Below are positions 51,420-61,973 of a DNA stretch of 64,000 nucleotides, one piece after another. This stretch comes from Pseudovibrio exalbescens DSM 16456 (GTDB lineage Bacteria > Pseudomonadota > Alphaproteobacteria > Rhizobiales > Stappiaceae), in the NCBI RefSeq assembly GCF_000422785.1, contig NZ_AUGS01000005.1:186001-250000 (forward strand), in the 5' to 3' direction. Under the pieces are notes generated by a model that was given only the letters and a program-made list of their open reading frames with translations, did no database searches and was not told where the DNA came from. A program made the position numbers and the translations under genes. The number at the start of each line of letters is the position of its first letter. Position 1 is the stretch's first letter.

Positions 51420-51446
51420 ACGGCCGGAACAAAGTGTCCCGGCCGT
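51420..51446 (-). terminator. hairpin after ppiD
   Basis: ACGGCCGG (51420-51427) pairs with CCGGCCGT (51439-51446) around an 11-base loop; on the - strand TTTCAATTTG follows. A likely but not strong intrinsic terminator between ppiD and trpD. Confidence 0.55.
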
Positions 51447-51462
51447 GTGTCTTTTCAGATAC

Positions 51463-53352
51463 TTATTGTGCGGCCATGCCCGATATCTGATTGAACAGAG
51501 TTTGATTGACGCGAACGCCCGCTTCTTGTTCAACACGCGCGATAAACTGGGATACCAGCGAGTTCTGCAGATCCGCGGAGAGTTGACTGGTCATGTTGCG
51601 CATCTGAGGGGATTCTGTGAATTGGGCAGGTGTCGTAGTGTCTGCAACCTGAAGAACCAAACGAGATCCATCCTGCGCAGATACTTCTGCCGTTGTTCCA
51701 ACTGGCCCGGAGAAGATAGCCTGCAGTGCTTCCGCGCCTATCAGCTCAGTTGGTTGCTCGCGGGTCAAGCCATCGGCGTTTTGAACTGTCAGTTCTCTTG
51801 CTGTGGCAACAGCCTCAAGTGTTTTGCCAGCCTCAATTTCCGCCAGAATTTCTTCGGAAAGTTGCTTGAGTTGCTCAGCTTCGCGATGCGCTGTCCAATC
51901 CGCAACTACCTTGGCGCGTACCTCTTCAAGGCTGCGTTCACGCTCAGGGTCAACGCGCGCAACTTCAAACCACAGGTAGCCGTTCCGTCCAATGTTGATT
52001 GGATCATTTTCAATACCCACGTCACTGTCGAAAGTAGCGGCGATCAAGTCTTGTTTGACAGGAAGGTCGACAGCTTGCTCATCGGGGTTTTGACCAGACT
52101 GGTCAAACAGTGGGCTTTGAACGAGGTCCAGATCAAAGCGTTCCGCTACTTCGTTGAAAGAACTGCCGCCAGCGCGCGCATCCTCGATTTCGTTATAGAG
52201 GTCGTAAATCTCATCGGCAGCCAAATCTTCGGCCAACGCGCTGCGGATTTCATCCGCTACTTCTTCAAATGGCTCTACGCTTTCTGGCTGGATCTCCTGA
52301 ACTTTCAAGATGACGTTGGTAAACCGGCCCTCAACGGCACCGCTGGTTTCCCCTTCATTCAGTTGGAAGGCAGCCTCGGCAATGGAGTCATCCAGAAAAC
52401 CTGCACGCCCCATCATGCCCAGATCAACATCTGCAATCTCAAGGTCACGCTCGCTCAAGAGGTCCTCGAAGGTCTTGTTACCCTGAAGTTCTGCAGCTGC
52501 AGTTTCGGCTTCCTCCAGCGTCGGAAATGACATTTGAAGGACGCGGCGCTGTTCAGGTAGCTGATAGCGATCCTTGACCCGCTCGTACTCCTCACGCACC
52601 TGTTCTTCCGTCAATAGGGAGGGGTTGGCGATCTTCTTTGGGGTAATTTCCAAATAATTTACCTGCCGATATTCCGGGGCGCGATAGCGATCAATGTTGT
52701 CTTCGAAGTAGCTTTTCAGCTCTTCGTCAGTCGGCGTTGGAATTTCATCCAGATTGCTCTCGTCGATGCGCAGATAGGCAATTCTGCGCTCCTCCGTAAT
52801 ATGATTATGGAAAGCTGTCACCAAAGCTTCCGGCGCAATCAGATCTCCAACAAGCGCTTCGATCAACTGCTGGCGCTCCGCCAGATCTTGCTGAAGAAGA
52901 ACGAACTCGTCCTCCGAGATGCCTGCATTGCGCAAAACCATTGCCAGACGGCTGCGATCAAAAGCGCCATTGATGCCTCGGAATGCAGGATTTTCCTGTA
53001 TCGTCCTCACGATCGCTTCGTCGGACACACCGAGTTTTAGATTGGAGGCGACATCATTGAGAGCTGCTTCAGCAAGCAACTGGCTTAAAACCTGAGTCGG
53101 AATGCCGAAAGCAGCGCCTTGTTCAGGTGTGATAGGCTGGTTGAGCTGCTGCGATAGGTTGTCCAGCTGACGCCGGTAAGCAGTTTCGAACTCCAGTGAA
53201 GAAATCTCCGTGTCGCCAACTTGTGCGACGGAGTTGTTTCCAAATCCAGTAAAGACGTCAGAAATGCCCCAAATAGCAAAGCTCATGACGAGCAAGCCAA
53301 TAAATACTTTTGCAACCCAGGTTCCAACGCCTCTGCGCAGCGCGTCCAGCAT
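51463..53352 (-). CDS. ppiD: membrane-anchored peptidyl-prolyl isomerase (PpiD/SurA family)
   Basis: Periplasmic folding helper anchored in the inner membrane near the Sec exit. The 629-residue protein has a single N-terminal membrane helix (about 14-36, VAKVFIGLLVMSFAIWGI), an N-terminal SurA-like chaperone region (about 40-200), a parvulin-like domain (about 245-360, weakly conserved) and a C-terminal helical part with a second parvulin-like module. The gene is followed downstream on the same strand by trp genes. Confidence 0.9.
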   Translation of the reverse strand: MLDALRRGVGTWVAKVFIGLLVMSFAIWGISDVFTGFGNNSVAQVGDTEISSLEFETAYRRQLDNLSQQLNQPITPEQGAAFGIPTQVLSQLLAEAALNDVASNLKLGVSDEAIVRTIQENPAFRGINGAFDRSRLAMVLRNAGISEDEFVLLQQDLAERQQLIEALVGDLIAPEALVTAFHNHITEERRIAYLRIDESNLDEIPTPTDEELKSYFEDNIDRYRAPEYRQVNYLEITPKKIANPSLLTEEQVREEYERVKDRYQLPEQRRVLQMSFPTLEEAETAAAELQGNKTFEDLLSERDLEIADVDLGMMGRAGFLDDSIAEAAFQLNEGETSGAVEGRFTNVILKVQEIQPESVEPFEEVADEIRSALAEDLAADEIYDLYNEIEDARAGGSSFNEVAERFDLDLVQSPLFDQSGQNPDEQAVDLPVKQDLIAATFDSDVGIENDPINIGRNGYLWFEVARVDPERERSLEEVRAKVVADWTAHREAEQLKQLSEEILAEIEAGKTLEAVATARELTVQNADGLTREQPTELIGAEALQAIFSGPVGTTAEVSAQDGSRLVLQVADTTTPAQFTESPQMRNMTSQLSADLQNSLVSQFIARVEQEAGVRVNQTLFNQISGMAAQ

Positions 53353-53714
53353 ATTTATAAATCCGTTTTCGTGTTTCGAAGCGGCGATGACATGAGTTCA
53401 TCCGCCACTGAATGCAAGGCGGGCGGATCATAAAGAGCCTGCGCTATGGGGGCAAGGCATCTGGAAACATAAATGTGAGGTTCTGCGTGCATTTAGCGAT
53501 GTGATCCAGTCCATCCATGACTATATTGCTGAGGATCCTGTGAAATGCGATCGCAGGTGTTGATAACAGCAGAATGGCGCGGTGTTGTCCCATTCGATAG
53601 CGGTTTTGGGCCCAACTGGATAACTCAGGTTTCCACGGCTTGTGTTTAAGGGTGGAAACCATGACCAATTTAGGCTAGAAGGCCGCAAAACGAATTTCAA
53701 ACCTACGGAAACCT
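53353..53714. other. 362-base divergent spacer between ppiD and secG
   Basis: No gene seen. It must hold the divergent promoters of ppiD (-) and secG (+). In many relatives triose-phosphate isomerase (tpiA) sits here between ppiD and secG; I find no tpiA sequence or remnant in any frame. Confidence 0.5.
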
Positions 53715-54089
53715 ATGGATACCGTTCTTATTGTAATCCACCTCATGGCTGTGGTCGCGCTTGTCGTGATGATCCTCTTGCAGCGCTCCGAAGGTGGCGC
53801 GCTTGGAATCGGCGGCGGCGGTGGCGGCGGCGGCTTCATGTCCAGCCGCGGTACAGCCAACATTCTTACTCGCGGAACAGCCATTCTGGCTGCGGTGTTT
53901 TTTGCCACGTCGCTTGGTCTTTCGCTCCTTGCACGTTGGGACGACCGTCCAGCGTCTATCTTGGACGAAGTTCCCACCGCAGCTGAAACGCAAAGCGGCG
54001 AGACCGACGGAGAGGGTATCCTGAATCAGCTTCAGGGCGCACCTTCTGAAGAAGCGCCTGCCGGTCCACAGGTGCCTTCCGCTCAGTAA
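53715..54089 (+). CDS. secG: preprotein translocase subunit SecG
   Basis: Small partner of SecYE in the protein-export channel. The 124-residue protein has two membrane helices (about 3-22 and 52-72) joined by a loop containing LLQRSEGGALGIGG and an eight-glycine run, then GTANILTRGTAILA, the SecG signature. The acidic, Pro/Glu/Ser-rich tail after residue 85 is typical for alphaproteobacteria. Confidence 0.94.
   Translation: MDTVLIVIHLMAVVALVVMILLQRSEGGALGIGGGGGGGGFMSSRGTANILTRGTAILAAVFFATSLGLSLLARWDDRPASILDEVPTAAETQSGETDGEGILNQLQGAPSEEAPAGPQVPSAQ
53811..53834 (+). repeat. GGC/GGT trinucleotide repeat coding eight glycines in secG
   Basis: Eight consecutive glycine codons, seven GGC and one GGT, encode residues 33-40 of SecG in the cytoplasmic loop. 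A simple triplet repeat that could change in length by slippage without frameshift. Confidence 0.7.
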
Positions 54090-54092
54090 TCA

Positions 54093-54110
54093 GTCTGCCT
54101 GAATGCAGAC
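54093..54110 (+). terminator. hairpin after secG
   Basis: GTCTGC (54093-54098) pairs with GCAGAC (54105-54110), six-base loop, no T-run. A weak candidate for a transcript end in the 133-base secG-pyrG spacer. Confidence 0.3.
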
Positions 54111-54219
54111 AAGAGTATCCGAAATTGAATGCGGCGCTGCGAGCCCTTCGCGGCGTCCGTATTTATGCGTTCAACGACAACAGGGTGTCGCAGACGCTCT
54201 AATAAGCAAATGGTAGTGA

Positions 54220-55851
<1,632 letters not shown>

Positions 55852-55872
55852 CACGCAGGAAGAGGAGGGGGC

Positions 55873-56730
55873 ATGAAGCGGATTGATCATGTGGTTCTTG
55901 CAGGGCGCTCATTGGAGCGGCTGGCATCGTGTTGGGAGCGCTTGGGTTTCACTCTCACACCGCAGGCACAGCATCCTTGGGGAACTCAGAACCGTTTGAT
56001 CCAGATTGGCTCCTCCTTTTTGGAGTTGTTGAGCGTTACGCCAGAGGCTTCCATTCCACCGGCTGGCGAGGGTGAATTCTCGTTTGGCGCATTCAATGCA
56101 GGTTTTTTGAAGACGCGTGAAGGCGCTTCAATGCTTGTTCTTAGTAGCGACTCTCCAGATAGGGATCGGACTGCTTTTGAAACTGCTGGATTGCCGACGT
56201 ACAAACCGTTTTCATTCGAGCGCGAGGCCGTCGGTCCTGATGGAACTGTGCGGCCTGTCGGGTTTGATCTGACATTCACCAGCAGCGGCTTGTCGCCAAA
56301 CACCGGTTTTTTTACTTGTTACAACAGATATCCGGAAAATTTTTGGCAGCCTGAATACGCCGTTCACCAAAATGGGGCGCAACAGGTACTTGGTGTGGTC
56401 TTTGTGGCAGATGATCCGGGAGATCATCATGGATTTCTTAAGGGATTCAGTGGTGTTGGTACCGCCAATTTGTCCAGCCTTGGAATTACGCTGGAACTGG
56501 ATCAGGGATACATCAAGGTGCTGTCTCCCTCGGCCTTTGAAAGCCTGTATGGGTTCTGCGTGCCTGTAACCGGCCGAGAAATGCGGCTAGCTCTCGTGGA
56601 GGTTGGTGTGTCATCATTCGACTGGATCAAGGCTAATCATCCTGACGGAAGCCATAAGCAAGGACAGGGTGTTGTTGTAAAACCGGAAGGCCTGTACGGC
56701 GTTGGCTGCGCTTTTCGAGAAGTAGCCTAA
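55873..56730 (+). CDS. VOC-fold (glyoxalase-like) protein of unknown substrate
   Basis: A 285-residue protein with two glyoxalase/dioxygenase-type halves. The start MKRIDHVVLAGRSLERLASC is the typical first strand and helix with a possible metal His at residue 5; LIQIGSSFLELLSV near 45 gives the second metal position. The second half begins near residue 160 (VLGVVFVADDPGDHHGFLKG). It resembles the glyoxalase-like domain family of single-copy VOC proteins, not a lyase of known reaction. It starts 21 bases after pyrG and is probably co-transcribed. Confidence 0.75.
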   Translation: MKRIDHVVLAGRSLERLASCWERLGFTLTPQAQHPWGTQNRLIQIGSSFLELLSVTPEASIPPAGEGEFSFGAFNAGFLKTREGASMLVLSSDSPDRDRTAFETAGLPTYKPFSFEREAVGPDGTVRPVGFDLTFTSSGLSPNTGFFTCYNRYPENFWQPEYAVHQNGAQQVLGVVFVADDPGDHHGFLKGFSGVGTANLSSLGITLELDQGYIKVLSPSAFESLYGFCVPVTGREMRLALVEVGVSSFDWIKANHPDGSHKQGQGVVVKPEGLYGVGCAFREVA

Positions 56731-56808
56731 GGCGTTTTTACCCCACTTAGTTCGAGGCTGGTGATGACGTGAGCCGCAGATACACTACGCCAAAATGGTG
56801 GGGTGTGG

Positions 56809-57189
56809 ATGCGAAGGCTAAAATATTCCATAGGACTCTGGATCTGGTTGTTTGCATGGCCGCAGGGTGTTGCAGCATGGCCTGCGTCAACTACCGCGGA
56901 CCTGAATTTGCGATATGGAGCAGGCACTTCTTCGCCTGTCATTCTGGTTATTCCCTATGGGCATTTTCTTGAAGTAGCGGGTTGCTCTGCTTGGTGTAAG
57001 GTCTCATATGCAGGGCGCACCGGGTGGGTGAACTCCAACTACATCGCCCCCCTTGAGGGAGGGCCGCCCCCCGTTGTCACTGCGCCGCCGATTGTTCGAC
57101 CTCCCTTTTGGGGATTGCCTGTCTTCAAACGGCGTCAACCTATTCCACAGCCTGTGCCGCCCGCTGGCATACCGCGAGCATCGCGGTAG
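56809..57189 (+). CDS. secreted bacterial SH3 domain protein
   Basis: A 126-residue exported protein: signal peptide of about 23 residues (MRRLKYSIGLWIWLFAWPQG, cleavage near VAAW), then one bacterial SH3 domain (about 24-82) with DLNLRYGAGTSSPVILVIPY and GRTGWVNSNYI, and a proline-rich tail of about 45 residues. SH3 type 3 domains often bind cell-wall peptides. The domain holds two cysteines (GCSAWCKV). A GTG at 56803 is an alternative start. Confidence 0.8.
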   Translation: MRRLKYSIGLWIWLFAWPQGVAAWPASTTADLNLRYGAGTSSPVILVIPYGHFLEVAGCSAWCKVSYAGRTGWVNSNYIAPLEGGPPPVVTAPPIVRPPFWGLPVFKRRQPIPQPVPPAGIPRASR

Positions 57190-57671
57190 CAGGGCTTTAT
57201 GTATCAGGGTCGTACTGAAGTGGCCTTAGATTTTTCGAGGCTGGCGTTACCGCGTCATTTGTTGCTTTTGTTCGATTCAAGCAAGCCGTGATCCAATCAA
57301 GATCCGCTGATACTATCGGTTGAACGTCGCCAACAGAACCGTTCTCCGCCGGTGCCTCGTGCCAGAATTGTGCATTCGAGCGCAATTGATGTGCTTGATC
57401 CATACCCAACCTTCGACTCACTACTCAACCTAGTTGGTTGTTTGAACAAGGACACCTTAATGGCCATGGTTAAACGAAACCTTAGTTTTGCAGGGTTGAT
57501 CCGTGAATTGAATAGTGGCGGCATTGATGAATTTCACTAGATATAAGTGCTTTCAGAAAAGGTATATTGTTACAATTTTCATGGCTATTTGCCGGTGATG
57601 TCAGTATTCCGAATCTAATTTACTTATGACGCATTCGCCCAGTTTGTTTTGCGTAAAGGGCAGTTTGCGAT
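57190..57671. other. 482-base spacer without a firm gene
   Basis: Short open frames exist on both strands: + 57352-57540 (62 codons, possible inner start ATG at 57462 after AAGGACACC) and - 57197-57421 (74 codons, with protein-like SADLDWITACLNRTKA). Neither matches a family I know nor has a convincing start signal; either could be a gene remnant. The last 130 bases are AT-rich and should carry the promoter of the tolC-like gene. Confidence 0.4.
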
Positions 57672-59087
57672 ATGAAGTATTGGCAGAGAGCAATTGCGCT
57701 CGGGGTGTTTCTTAGCTGCGGGGTGTCGGCAGACGCGATGTCGCTCCGGGAAGCTGTTTCACTCAGCGTTTATAGCAATCCCGAGGTCGGGGAAGCCATT
57801 TTTAACCGCAATGCCATTGGGTTTGAGTTGAAGCAGGCTGAGGGCCAGTGGTTGCCGCGCCTCGATCTGGAGGTTCGCGGAGGTGTTGAGTGGTTTGATG
57901 AACCTTCAACGCGACAAGACAACAAGTACCTTTATGGTCCCTACGAGATTGGTGTGCGTGGACAACAGAAAGTCTTTGACGGCTTCGCCACGACCTATGA
58001 GATTGAGCGCCAACGGGCCCGCCTCGACGCAACCTCTTACAGAGTGTGGGAGAGATCGGAGTTTGTCGGTCTTTCAGCGGTCCGGTCGTATCTGGATGTT
58101 GCGCGGCTACAGGCTGTTCAGGATGCTGCTAGGCGGAACATCAACTATCATCTGCGTATCGCTTCGGACATGAGGGCGGGCTTATCCCGAGGGGCGGTAT
58201 CAGTGGCCGATGTTCAACAGGCCAACGAACGGGTATTGGCGGCCAAATTGGCATTGGAAGAAGCCGTTGAAGAACAAGAGCTATCCAAAGCGCTGTTCCT
58301 TGAAATCGTTGGAAAGCCCATAAGCAAAGCGCAGAGAATCCCGGCGCAAGGGCGGCGTATTCCTTCCGGTTATGAGGCGGTTCTGGCACAGGCTCGTGCC
58401 AATAATCCTCTGATATCACTTAGAAATGCAGATATTGATGCAGCCAATGCACAGGTAAAAATCGCAGAAGCCGATTACTATCCGACGGTTGATCTGGAAG
58501 TATCTTCCAGGTTCGGAGAGAATCTTCAAGGGGAGGTTGGTACCAAGGCTGACGCACGCGCTTCACTTGTCATGCGGTGGAACCTTTTTAATGGAAACAT
58601 CACCAAAAACCGGCGGGCTGAAGAGATAGAACGTGCGGGTGAGGCACGGATGCGGTCGCAGCAGGCCTACCGTGAGGTTGCTCGCGAAACTCGAGAAAGC
58701 TGGATACGTCGCAATGAACTCAACAAACAGATTGGATTGCTGACCCGGCAGGTTGAGACAACGCGGCAACTACTCGTTTCGTATGAGGAGCAGTTCACTG
58801 TGGGGCAGCGCTCTTTACTTGATGTTCTGGATACTCAGAACACAGTTTTTCGATCTGAGGTTGCCAAGATTTCTGCCGAGTATGCCTATCTCTTTACGGA
58901 GTATCGTTTGCTCGCCGCGATGGGGCGGATGCTGGATGTGCTCGGTATTCAACCGCCGGCACAAGCAGCCAGTGGGTTTCGGCGCCTACGAGACGATGAA
59001 GATACTGGCCGTACATTACCAGGTAGCGCGTTGCCGGGGCTTTCGGCGCAATGGCGGCGTGGATCACCGTATACCGCCCGTCCCTGA
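57672..59087 (+). CDS. TolC family outer-membrane channel protein
   Basis: Outer-membrane and periplasmic tunnel protein of the TolC/OEP family, here probably the exit duct of a type I secretion system. The 471-residue precursor has a signal peptide (cleavage near DAMS, residue 22) followed by MSLREAVSLSVYSNPEVGEA, the classic first-repeat start, and the second repeat with AQARANNPLISLRNADIDAA near 240. The ending FTVGQRSLLDVLDTQNTVFR near 376 is the standard type I OMP motif. The last 40 residues after the domain are polar. An AAAGGG box precedes the ATG. Confidence 0.92.
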   Translation: MKYWQRAIALGVFLSCGVSADAMSLREAVSLSVYSNPEVGEAIFNRNAIGFELKQAEGQWLPRLDLEVRGGVEWFDEPSTRQDNKYLYGPYEIGVRGQQKVFDGFATTYEIERQRARLDATSYRVWERSEFVGLSAVRSYLDVARLQAVQDAARRNINYHLRIASDMRAGLSRGAVSVADVQQANERVLAAKLALEEAVEEQELSKALFLEIVGKPISKAQRIPAQGRRIPSGYEAVLAQARANNPLISLRNADIDAANAQVKIAEADYYPTVDLEVSSRFGENLQGEVGTKADARASLVMRWNLFNGNITKNRRAEEIERAGEARMRSQQAYREVARETRESWIRRNELNKQIGLLTRQVETTRQLLVSYEEQFTVGQRSLLDVLDTQNTVFRSEVAKISAEYAYLFTEYRLLAAMGRMLDVLGIQPPAQAASGFRRLRDDEDTGRTLPGSALPGLSAQWRRGSPYTARP

Positions 59088-59121
59088 AAGTAAGGTGGCA
59101 CCAAGATGAGAGGGGAGCCGA

Positions 59122-59490
59122 ATGATTTCATGGCGAACAGGTTTGCTGGTGGGCACAATTTTGGTGCCGATGACAGGTTACAGCGCAGATATGCCGCAGG
59201 TGCAACCGTCCAATCCCCAATATCGACCTTGTACCAACATCAAACAACCAATTCCGGATCCGTCCAGCGTCAATTGGGAGCAAACACTGAACCAGATCTT
59301 TCAAGAAGCGAACCAAACTGTATTGAACGGACACCAGGGGCAGGGAACTCAGCAAAATTTCATCTGGGCCCAAGCAACGCGTGACTGGTGTGGCGTTGCG
59401 ATTGGTTACAGCAAGGAGGGCGTTTGGGATGTGGAAACTGTCAACCGTTGCTTGTGCTTTCGAACCCTGATGCAGCCAAATGCAAGGTGA
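59122..59490 (+). CDS. small exported four-cysteine protein of unknown function
   Basis: A 122-residue protein that I cannot assign to a family. Residues 1-22 form a Sec signal peptide (MISWRTGLLVGTILVPMTGY, cleavage near SA-D). The mature part of about 100 residues has four cysteines, C37, C90, C110 and C112 (WCGVAIGY and RCLCF), enough for two disulfide bonds, a Gln/Asn-rich middle (NQTVLNGHQGQGTQQNFIW) and several Trp. It starts 34 bases after the TolC gene, with a strong AGGGGAG box, so the two are co-transcribed. A Sec signal argues against it being the type I substrate; a periplasmic or surface helper is more likely (inference). Confidence 0.7.
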   Translation: MISWRTGLLVGTILVPMTGYSADMPQVQPSNPQYRPCTNIKQPIPDPSSVNWEQTLNQIFQEANQTVLNGHQGQGTQQNFIWAQATRDWCGVAIGYSKEGVWDVETVNRCLCFRTLMQPNAR

Positions 59491-59588
59491 TATGCCTGAG
59501 GTTGGTCACGCATAACTGCGATGACACGTTTCAAATGGCCTCAGACCGCTTCTCGTTTTTTCTCAAGAGCCCAGCTTTTGATTTGATT

Positions 59589-61793
59589 TCAACCTGTAAT
59601 CAAGTCGATGACTTTTTCTTTTGGTCCGTCTGCCAGAACCTTGCCATCTCCCAAAATAATGAGTCTGTCCACCAATGCCAGAGGCATGGTGCGGTGGGTT
59701 GTAAGGATCAGGGTTTGGTCGGGTCCTACGATATTTCGCAGCTGACGTACAAAATTCTTTTCACTTCGACTGTCCATGTTGCCTGTAGGTTCGTCCAAGA
59801 ACAAGATCTGCGGTGGTTCGAGAAGGGCCCGGGCCATGACCACTGCCTGACGTTGGCCAGAAGACAAGTTGCGGCCGAAGTCTTCGATTGGCAGATCCAG
59901 GCCGAATGGATGTCCATGCAACAAAGCGTCTGCACCGGTCATATTGAGAACGTCAAAAAGGCGTTGATCAGCGACGCCTTTACGACCCATTGTGACGTTG
60001 CTGCGCAATGTCCCCTTGAACAGGCTGGTGTCCTGGCCAACAACCCTCAGAACCGAGCGCACCTGTTCACCAGACAATATTGCTGTGTCATGTCCGGCGA
60101 GGTGATAGGTGCCGTGACTTCCCTTGTAAACCGCGGCCAGAATGCGTCCCAAAGAGGTTTTTCCTGAACCGATCTTGCCGAGAATAGCGACTTTTTCACC
60201 CTGCTTGATCGTTAAGTTCAGTCCATCAAATACGGTGGGACCGGGTGATGAATACGCAAAGGTCAGTTCGGCAATCTCAATGTCATAAGGGCCTTCAAGC
60301 GCTGTTTGATTGTCTGAACTCGATGCGGCGGTGTGCCGTTTGGCCTGCACGAGCGGCTGTAATCTACGAATTGCAGCAAAAACCAGTTGAGCATTGCTTT
60401 GTGCAGTAACAAATCGGTGCGCATACATGAATCCGCCGCCGGATAAAAGAAACAGGCTGAGGAACTCCCCAACGGTGAGTGTCTGGTTGATGACCTGCGG
60501 AATGCCCGCTGACAGAAGATAAATGAGTGAACCGATTCCAATAACCAAACTGAGTGTCGTTATTGTTTCGGACAGCACACCAAACCATAGGCGGGCTTTC
60601 GCCGCTTTTTTCCGTGTTTGGTGCCAAAGCCCCTGAACAAACGCCTCGCTTTGGCTCAAGCGAATGGTTTCGAGTGCGTAAAACGTCTCCTCCATAAGGC
60701 CGTTTTCGGCAGCCATTTGGCCGATGAGCGCATCGGACGCCTTTTTAAGCGGATAGTACATTGCTATGGAGGTAACGTGTAGAGTAGCGAGTCCAATAAA
60801 CGCGGGCCATGCTAGTTGGTTGTCAATCAGGAAAAGAAACAGGATGCATCCAACTGCAAGGAGGGCATCTGGCAGGGCGTGGAGCGCGTCAGTGTTCGCT
60901 ATGAGACGCAAGCGGTCTAATGCTGTCAGGGTTTTCGGTAGGTCCTTGAGTGCGGAGTGACGCGTTCCAAGAGGGGTTTTCAGAAAGCTGTCAAAAAGTA
61001 AATCGGTCAAGGAGGAGGTAAACCTGCTTGCAAGCCAGCCCACTTGTACCCGTTGCAATAGTCTAGAGGTCGCCAAGACGAGACCTATTGCGATCACCGC
61101 ACTTGAAAACGCGATTGTACTTCCTGCTGCGTCAGGCAAAATGAACCTGTCTACAATCAAAATCAGAAGGAACGCTGCCGTTCCAACTGCGAGCAACTGC
61201 AGGCCTGCACTACACACTATCAGAAGGTATTGTATTCGATCAGGATAAAGCAGGTGCCGGGGTTCCAAAAACGCTTCAGACTGCATTGAGCTGCGTAAGT
61301 GCAGGGACCTTGTCGGTACTGAGGACTTTTGTAGCGAGAGGCTAAAGGCCTGCACCAGAGGCAGTGCTTCGATCTCTGAAGGTCTGAGTAGCGCCTTTTC
61401 GTGGTCATTACACCATGCCTCAAAACCTGCTGGGGTTTTCTGCGCTAGAAATAGAGCTGTGCCATCACTCAAGCACAGAAGCAGAGGGAAATCAGCTTCG
61501 GGTGCATCAACAACAGGTCGATCCGAGGTTGAAGCGGTGATGCCTATTTTTTCAAGGTGTTGGGTTGTTCGGCTGATAATCGCATGTGGAGTGGTCATTT
61601 CTTCATCATCCGCTACTGGCATTGAAGCCCCATAACGATCTGATGCGTCCTCCAGTTCAAAATACCGCCCCACGCATTCGATTGCCATCGCCCATGACAT
61701 GATACCGACATGGGACTCCGTCATTCTTGTTTGATCCGAGCGGTGCGTTATGCGCTCCGGCAGAAGTGCCATATGATCTTGCGTGGGTGGCAT
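59589..61793 (-). CDS. type I secretion ABC transporter, C39-like domain type
   Basis: Inner-membrane exporter that powers type I secretion. The 734-residue protein has an N-terminal domain (about 25-160) placed like the C39 peptidase domain but without its catalytic cysteine motif (SWAMAIECVGRYFE), so it is probably a substrate-docking C39-like domain as in HlyB/LapB. Six membrane helices follow (about 186-214, 227-247, 304-324, 328-348, 408-430, 440-460). The ATPase has Walker A GKIGSGKT (539-546), Q587, signature LSSGQ (643-647), Walker B ILFLDE (663-668) and His 700. The start is preceded by GGAG at good spacing. Divergent from the HlyD-like gene and convergent with the TolC operon. Confidence 0.9.
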   Translation of the reverse strand: MPPTQDHMALLPERITHRSDQTRMTESHVGIMSWAMAIECVGRYFELEDASDRYGASMPVADDEEMTTPHAIISRTTQHLEKIGITASTSDRPVVDAPEADFPLLLCLSDGTALFLAQKTPAGFEAWCNDHEKALLRPSEIEALPLVQAFSLSLQKSSVPTRSLHLRSSMQSEAFLEPRHLLYPDRIQYLLIVCSAGLQLLAVGTAAFLLILIVDRFILPDAAGSTIAFSSAVIAIGLVLATSRLLQRVQVGWLASRFTSSLTDLLFDSFLKTPLGTRHSALKDLPKTLTALDRLRLIANTDALHALPDALLAVGCILFLFLIDNQLAWPAFIGLATLHVTSIAMYYPLKKASDALIGQMAAENGLMEETFYALETIRLSQSEAFVQGLWHQTRKKAAKARLWFGVLSETITTLSLVIGIGSLIYLLSAGIPQVINQTLTVGEFLSLFLLSGGGFMYAHRFVTAQSNAQLVFAAIRRLQPLVQAKRHTAASSSDNQTALEGPYDIEIAELTFAYSSPGPTVFDGLNLTIKQGEKVAILGKIGSGKTSLGRILAAVYKGSHGTYHLAGHDTAILSGEQVRSVLRVVGQDTSLFKGTLRSNVTMGRKGVADQRLFDVLNMTGADALLHGHPFGLDLPIEDFGRNLSSGQRQAVVMARALLEPPQILFLDEPTGNMDSRSEKNFVRQLRNIVGPDQTLILTTHRTMPLALVDRLIILGDGKVLADGPKEKVIDLITG

Positions 61794-61973
61794 GCATTTC
61801 TCCGCAGTGAGTTATCGCGGGCGTTTACCGTTCTTGTTCTGATGTACCTTCAAGTTACTGTAGTTTGATTCCGACTGTATGACGCCTCCAAATAGGGGGT
61901 GGCAAAAGCTGCAATACATGTTGATGGGAAATGAATATCTGTGAGGAAGTATAGGAACCGAGAACAACTTGAA
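61794..61973. promoter_or_regulatory. divergent control region of the ABC and HlyD-like genes
   Basis: This 180-base spacer separates the two divergent exporter genes and must hold both promoters. An imperfect palindrome CCTCC-AAATA-GGGGG lies at 61887-61901 and could be an operator. No regulator gene is adjacent. Confidence 0.3.

Noticed and set aside
51061-52530. 489-codon open frame on the + strand opposite trpD and ppiD
   Set aside because: Entirely antisense to two clear genes; composition is that of a shadow frame (Arg/Cys/Phe-rich, no domain), and no start signal is seen.
59388-60167. 259-codon frame on the + strand opposite the 3' half of the ABC gene
   Set aside because: Opposite strand of a well-supported ATPase domain; Cys/His/Gln-rich shadow.
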